Source: Lentibacillus lipolyticus (GTDB taxonomy: Bacteria > Bacillota > Bacilli > Bacillales > Amphibacillaceae). Taken from it: DNA of 35,965 nt. The DNA lies in assembly GCA_004145795.1 (NCBI GenBank), contig SEIO01000031.1:1-35965 (forward strand). The letters are read 5' to 3'. Each line of letters opens with the position of its first letter. The first letter of the stretch is position 1. The notes under the pieces were generated by a model, which was given only the letters and a program-made list of their open reading frames with translations, ran no database searches and was not told the DNA's origin. The translations under genes were made by a program, and so were the position numbers. This document shows, piece by piece, positions 32,919 through 35,965 of the stretch.

Positions 32919-33145
32919 ATACCTTATCCCTTTCATCGATTTGCCTTCATCATAACATGACTGATGCCAAAAAACGACAAACTTTGCACACCCCTGTTTC
33001 GTCTAACATCCAACACAACTGTTATCCACATTACACACCCTTTCATCACATGCTCTTTACATTATATTTAATTTGTTGGAAAAGTAGAATAGGCCTTTTT
33101 ATTAGTTGTTTCCTTATTTTTCCAGTAGATAGTCCCCCAAATAAT

Positions 33146-33172
33146 GTTTCATATGCATTGCTGGACGGGAAT
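33146..33172 (+). promoter_or_regulatory. SigB-type promoter of the small YfhE-like gene
   Basis: GTTTCA (33146-33151), a 15-base spacer and GGGAAT (33167-33172). The -10 is an exact match to GGGWAW and the -35 has one mismatch to GTTTAA. The gap 32919-33205 otherwise shows no gene. Confidence 0.6.
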
Positions 33173-33205
33173 AGTTTATCAAATTAGATGGAAAGGATGG
33201 TTCAC

Positions 33206-33331
33206 TTGAAACAGTCACAATACCAGCCAACGAAAGATAAACAGCTGACAGATGCGCAGGAAGTGCATTTTGCCAAACCGTTTAAGCAGGCAGACATTGC
33301 CGGAGGATTCCGAAGAGCAACTACTGGGTGA
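33206..33331 (+). CDS. Small YfhE-like protein
   Basis: The 41-residue frame starts at TTG (MKQSQYQPTKDKQLTD) behind AAAGGA at eight bases and reads EVHFAKPFKQADIAGGFRRATTG at the end. The order QEV-x-F/Y-FK-x-AD-x-x-x-G resembles the YfhE family of short Bacillus proteins, which are general-stress (SigB) genes in B. subtilis. A SigB-like promoter precedes it. An ATG three codons upstream (33197) is also possible but lies on the ribosome site. A strong terminator follows. The match is from memory. Confidence 0.55.
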   Translation: MKQSQYQPTKDKQLTDAQEVHFAKPFKQADIAGGFRRATTG

Positions 33332-33359
33332 ACCAAAATAAAAAGATACTTGCAAAAAA

Positions 33360-33390
33360 CCCTGTCCAGCATGTGCGGACAGGGTTTTTT
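33360..33390 (+). terminator. Terminator of the small YfhE-like gene
   Basis: CCCTGTCC/GGACAGGG with a 9-base loop is followed by T6. Confidence 0.92.
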
Positions 33391-33504
33391 ATTCCGTAAT
33401 AATCCCCCCCGAAAACTGAAACCAAAATGCATCTTATGGGTATCCTTCACCAAAAGAGATGACGCAGGTGCATGGGGCTTAAAGTGAAGCTTAAAAGCGG
33501 CTTC

Positions 33505-33540
33505 GTTTCCAAAAACATGCCATACATGTTATATATAATG
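33505..33540. promoter_or_regulatory. Palindrome near the promoter of the 58-residue membrane protein
   Basis: AACATG-CCATA-CATGTT is a six-base inverted repeat immediately before TATATATAATGG, which may be a -10. CCATAC and GTATGG also flank the site (about 33520 and 33545). This could be a repressor operator. The gap 33391-33642 otherwise shows nothing clear. Confidence 0.4.
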
Positions 33541-33642
33541 GTAGGTATGGTTTTTTACGGTCCTGCGTGTGTTTTTTCTATTATATGATTTTCCCGCACA
33601 ATCCGAACTTATGTGGCATACCGGTATACTGAGGTGTTTTCG

Positions 33643-33819
33643 ATGAAACGGTATTTGACAACGATTTTCGTGATGTTAAGCGTTATTGTTTTGGTCATTG
33701 GTCTTAGCCTTGATCTATACTGGAGCGGAATCGCTTCATGGGGGCTGACATTCATTTTTTTGATATTTGCCGCCTATTTTACGAAGTACATACCAAATGA
33801 AAAAAAGAACAAAAAATGA
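33643..33819 (+). CDS. Small membrane protein of unknown function
   Basis: The 58-residue protein has two hydrophobic helices (about 5-22 and 30-48) and a lysine-rich tail (NEKKNKK), so it should sit in the membrane with both ends on one side. No family is recognised. The start ATG lies behind GAGGTG at six bases; a longer frame to 33613 lacks a site. A bidirectional terminator follows. Confidence 0.7.
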   Translation: MKRYLTTIFVMLSVIVLVIGLSLDLYWSGIASWGLTFIFLIFAAYFTKYIPNEKKNKK

Positions 33820-33854
33820 GGGATGCCATGACCATGTTCATGCATCCCTTTTTT
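33820..33854. terminator. Bidirectional terminator between the small membrane gene and arsC
   Basis: GGGATGC and GCATCCC with a 15-base loop; T6 follows on the plus strand and TCATTTTTTG on the minus strand. Confidence 0.85.
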
Positions 33855-33860
33855 CCGCGC

Positions 33861-34280
33861 TCATTTTTCTTCCTTAAAACGGACAATTCGCTGTTCGATT
33901 TCATCCCGCACACGCTGAAAAACAGCCCATCGCTCCGCATCGGTCCCTTCAGCATTTGCCGGATCATCGAACCCCCAATGGGCTCTTTGTACGTGCGGTG
34001 GAGTCATTGGACAGTTATCTCGCGCGTCACCGCATAATGTCACGACCAGATCAGCACTGTTGAGTGTTTCGGTATCTATGGTGCTTGATACCTGGTCCGA
34101 AATGTCAACATTTACTTCTGCCATTGCTTTGACGGCGAGCGGATTCAAGCCATGTGCTTCAATTCCCGCACTCCTGACGTCCCACTTGTCACCGAGATGT
34201 TTTTTACCAAACCCCTCCGCCATCTGACTACGGCACGAATTACCAGTACATAGAAAATATAAAATTGGCTTTGTCATCAT
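33861..34280 (-). CDS. arsC: Arsenate reductase (thioredoxin-linked ArsC)
   Basis: The 139-residue protein is of the low-molecular-weight phosphatase-like class. It has the P-loop CTGNSCRS (nucleophile Cys11 here) and the redox pair Cys83/Cys90 in [10 protein letters not shown]. It reduces arsenate to arsenite, taking electrons from thioredoxin. If the second ATG (34277) is used, the cysteines become 10, 82 and 89, exactly the B. subtilis numbering; AAAGGAG spacing fits the first ATG slightly better. It is the last gene of arsR-arsB-arsC. Confidence 0.95.
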   Translation of the reverse strand: MMTKPILYFLCTGNSCRSQMAEGFGKKHLGDKWDVRSAGIEAHGLNPLAVKAMAEVNVDISDQVSSTIDTETLNSADLVVTLCGDARDNCPMTPPHVQRAHWGFDDPANAEGTDAERWAVFQRVRDEIEQRIVRFKEEK

Positions 34281-34317
34281 GGTTCATTCTCCTTTGTGAT
34301 AAAGATTACCAGCGACT

Positions 34318-35616
34318 CTACAACAACAATAGTGTCAGATATAATCCGATCAGTGTCATAAACAGTGTCGGGACGGTCAGAGCGATACCGACTTTGAAGT
34401 AATAACCCCACGAGATGTTAATGCCTTTCGTCCGTAAAACGTGCAGCCAAAGCAACGTTGCCAACGAACCAATTGGTGTAATCTTCGGTCCAAGGTCACT
34501 GCCGATAACATTAGCATAAATAAGTCCTTCCTTCAGTACACCGGTTGCATTCGTATCCGCAATAGCAAGCGCATCAATCATAACAGTCGGCATATTATTC
34601 ATAACGGATGACAGGATAGCAGCTACAAAGCCCATCGTCATCGTTGCGATAAACAATCCTTGTTCAGCTGCTGCATTAAGAACACCTGCAAGTATGTCCG
34701 TCAGCCCGACATTGCGCAGTCCGTAAACAACCACATACATGCCGAGTGAGAAAAACACGATATCCCATGGTGCGCCTTTAATAACTTTTCCTGTTTGCAC
34801 TGCACTGCTCTGCCGGCCTAGCAGTAAAAAGATGATGGCAATGCTTCCGGCAATGAAAGAAACAGGAATACTGACAAACTCACTTATAAAGTAGCCTGCC
34901 AGCAATACTGTAAGTACCAACCAAGATAACCGAAACATTTTTTCATCTTTAATCGCATCACGCGGTACTTTCAGCTGCGTCACATCGTAGCTGCAAGGTA
35001 TATCTTTCCGGAAAAAGATATACAGTACCAGAATGCTGGCCTCCAATGAGAAGAGATTGGGAATAATCATGCGTGTAGCATACTCCAAAAAGCCAATCCC
35101 AAAAAAGTCCGCCGAAACGATATTCACCAGGTTACTGACAACAAACGGCAATGACGTCGTATCCGCGATAAAACCACTCGCCATAATAAATGGCAAAATA
35201 AACGCATCCCGGAAATGCAAAGCCCGGACCATCGCCAGAACAATCGGTGTCAGAATCAGTGCTGCACCATCATTGGCAAACAATGCTGCAACAATTGCCC
35301 CCAGTACAGAAATGTATAAAAACATCTTCAACCCATTCCCGTCTGCAATCCGGGCCATATGAAGCGCCGCCCATTCAAAAAAGCCGATTTCATCAAGCAC
35401 GAGTGAGATAATAATAATCGCCACAAATGCTAATGTTGCATTCCAAACGATGTCGGCAACCGCGATGACATCGTCAAATGAAACAACGCCAACAACCAGT
35501 GCAATGAGGGCTGCGATGCAAGCAGTATAGCCTATCCCCAAATTTTTGGGCTGCCAGATTATCAGCACAAGTGTCGCCAGAAAAATAATGATTGCTGAAA
35601 CGGTCTGTAAATCCAC
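34318..35616 (-). CDS. arsB: Arsenite efflux transporter ArsB
   Basis: The 432-residue membrane protein has about 11-12 helices and the ArsB/NhaD-type conserved patches [26 protein letters not shown] and [12 protein letters not shown] and [19 protein letters not shown]. It exports arsenite made by ArsC. The start is GTG at 35616 with AGGGGGA upstream. It lies between arsR and arsC, so export and reduction are co-transcribed. The gap to arsR is 21 bases. Confidence 0.95.
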   Translation of the reverse strand: MDLQTVSAIIIFLATLVLIIWQPKNLGIGYTACIAALIALVVGVVSFDDVIAVADIVWNATLAFVAIIIISLVLDEIGFFEWAALHMARIADGNGLKMFLYISVLGAIVAALFANDGAALILTPIVLAMVRALHFRDAFILPFIMASGFIADTTSLPFVVSNLVNIVSADFFGIGFLEYATRMIIPNLFSLEASILVLYIFFRKDIPCSYDVTQLKVPRDAIKDEKMFRLSWLVLTVLLAGYFISEFVSIPVSFIAGSIAIIFLLLGRQSSAVQTGKVIKGAPWDIVFFSLGMYVVVYGLRNVGLTDILAGVLNAAAEQGLFIATMTMGFVAAILSSVMNNMPTVMIDALAIADTNATGVLKEGLIYANVIGSDLGPKITPIGSLATLLWLHVLRTKGINISWGYYFKVGIALTVPTLFMTLIGLYLTLLLL

Positions 35617-35637
35617 TTACGTTCCCCCTATGCTGTT

Positions 35638-35844
35638 TTAACAGTGATTTTTGTTTTTTGCGTCATCCATTTTGTCAATGAGGGCCTCTTGCTTAGGAAT
35701 ACACGCCAGTATCCGTTTAACCATTGGGAAAAAGTCTGCTTCCCTGTTCAATGTATAGTAAATCCATTGCCCCTTCCTGTCTTCCAACACAATCCCGGCA
35801 TCACGCAATTTTCGCAAGTGTTGACTAATGGACGGCTGTGATAT
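35638..35844 (-). pseudogene. arsR: ArsR-family repressor, 5' end lost to an insertion
   Basis: The remaining part starts at SQPSISQHLRKLRDAGIVLEDRKGQWIYYTL, the recognition helix and wing of ArsR, and continues to the natural C-terminus (about 65-70 residues). The N-terminal part with the ELCVCDL-type arsenite site and first helices is missing. The sequence upstream of about 35845 is unrelated and looks like an IS end. The open frame continuing to 35880 (MHDFNVVYF) would be insertion-encoded. The protein can hardly repress or sense, so the ars genes may be expressed without induction or from another promoter. Confidence 0.8.
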
Positions 35845-35965
35845 TGTACCCATAAAGTAGACAACGTTAAAATCGTGCAACCATATATGTTAATTTGATT
35901 ATGGGGAGGCGATGATTTATGGGGAAGAAACTGAAAAAGTATTCATATGACGATAAGGTGGACGT
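35839..35965 (+). mobile_element. Left end of an IS3-family (IS150-like) insertion sequence, partial
   Basis: The segment begins TGTACCCATAAAGTAGACAACG (35845) or six bases earlier (TGATAT), resembling the ends of IS150-group elements (TGTACTGCACCCAT... type). About 75 bases in, GGGGAGG precedes an ATG at 35919 opening MGKKLKKYSYDDKVD, like the start of an IS3 OrfA. The distal end lies beyond the window, so the right end and any target duplication cannot be seen. Confidence 0.6.
35919..35965 (+). CDS. Transposase OrfA, N-terminal fragment (runs off the window)
   Basis: Fifteen codons are visible (MGKKLKKYSYDDKVD), with GGGGAGG nine bases upstream. IS3-family OrfA proteins begin with a basic helix-turn-helix, and K-KYSxxxKxxVV is a common start. 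With so little sequence this rests mostly on the terminal sequence and the disrupted arsR. Confidence 0.5.
   Translation, partial: MGKKLKKYSYDDKVD

Overview
This is an ordinary chromosomal stretch from a low-to-mid GC Firmicute of the family Bacillaceae. Gene order from cshA through ydbS-ydbT, a rhomboid gene, acpS, ydcC, alr, mazE-mazF, rsbR-S-T-U-V-W-sigB-rsbX, tex and sprT matches the Bacillus subtilis ydb/ydc region, and many protein sequences are close to that model. The style of the repeats and the relatives that come to mind (Virgibacillus, Oceanobacillus, Lentibacillus) suggest a halotolerant genus. This is an inference, not a species call.

Layout. (1) 1-2040: thirteen tRNA genes on the minus strand, read leftwards in the order Asn, Ser, Glu, Asp, Gln, Lys, Leu(CAG), Leu(GAG), Arg, Pro, Gly, Ile. 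They have tandem promoters upstream, an internal terminator and an internal promoter. Two related repeats sit next to partial tRNA copies. An rRNA-leader-like motif follows tRNA-Ile, so an rRNA operon may lie beyond the left edge. (2) 2133-6440: sprT-like gene, a PerR-type katA and tex. (3) 6560-11567: the complete SigB partner-switching operon, with rsbR-S-T (stressosome), rsbU (phosphatase), rsbV-W-sigB-rsbX, and a SigB-type promoter overlapping the rsbU stop codon. (4) 12011-17300: mazEF, alr, a ydcC lipoprotein gene, a fused NAD(P)HX epimerase/dehydratase gene and acpS. Palindromic repeats lie on both sides of mazEF. (5) 17489-22103: rhomboid protease, ydbT/ydbS membrane pair, cshA helicase. 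(6) 22454-29063: EamA exporter, DegV, esterase, YppG-like protein, glutaredoxin-like protein, a double-PepSY protein and its neighbouring two-component system. (7) 29215-33819: VOC protein, a P-type ATPase remnant, YtpP-like thioredoxin, a DUF368/PopT undecaprenyl-phosphate transporter, a CapA-like lipoprotein and two small genes, one with a SigB-like promoter. (8) 33861-35965: arsC and arsB with an arsR cut short by what looks like an IS3-family (IS150-group) insertion running off the right edge.

How the genes work together: the core is stress sensing and SigB activation next to a toxin-antitoxin pair, cell-wall precursor genes (alr, PopT), peroxide defence (katA), metabolite repair and redox proteins, and an arsenate-resistance operon that has probably lost its repressor. 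I found no CRISPR array, prophage or clearly new multi-gene system. The most interesting items are the tRNA-associated repeats with duplicated tRNA 5' ends, the IS-disrupted arsR, a candidate structured RNA ahead of the glutaredoxin-like gene, and a small YfhE-like gene behind a SigB-type promoter.
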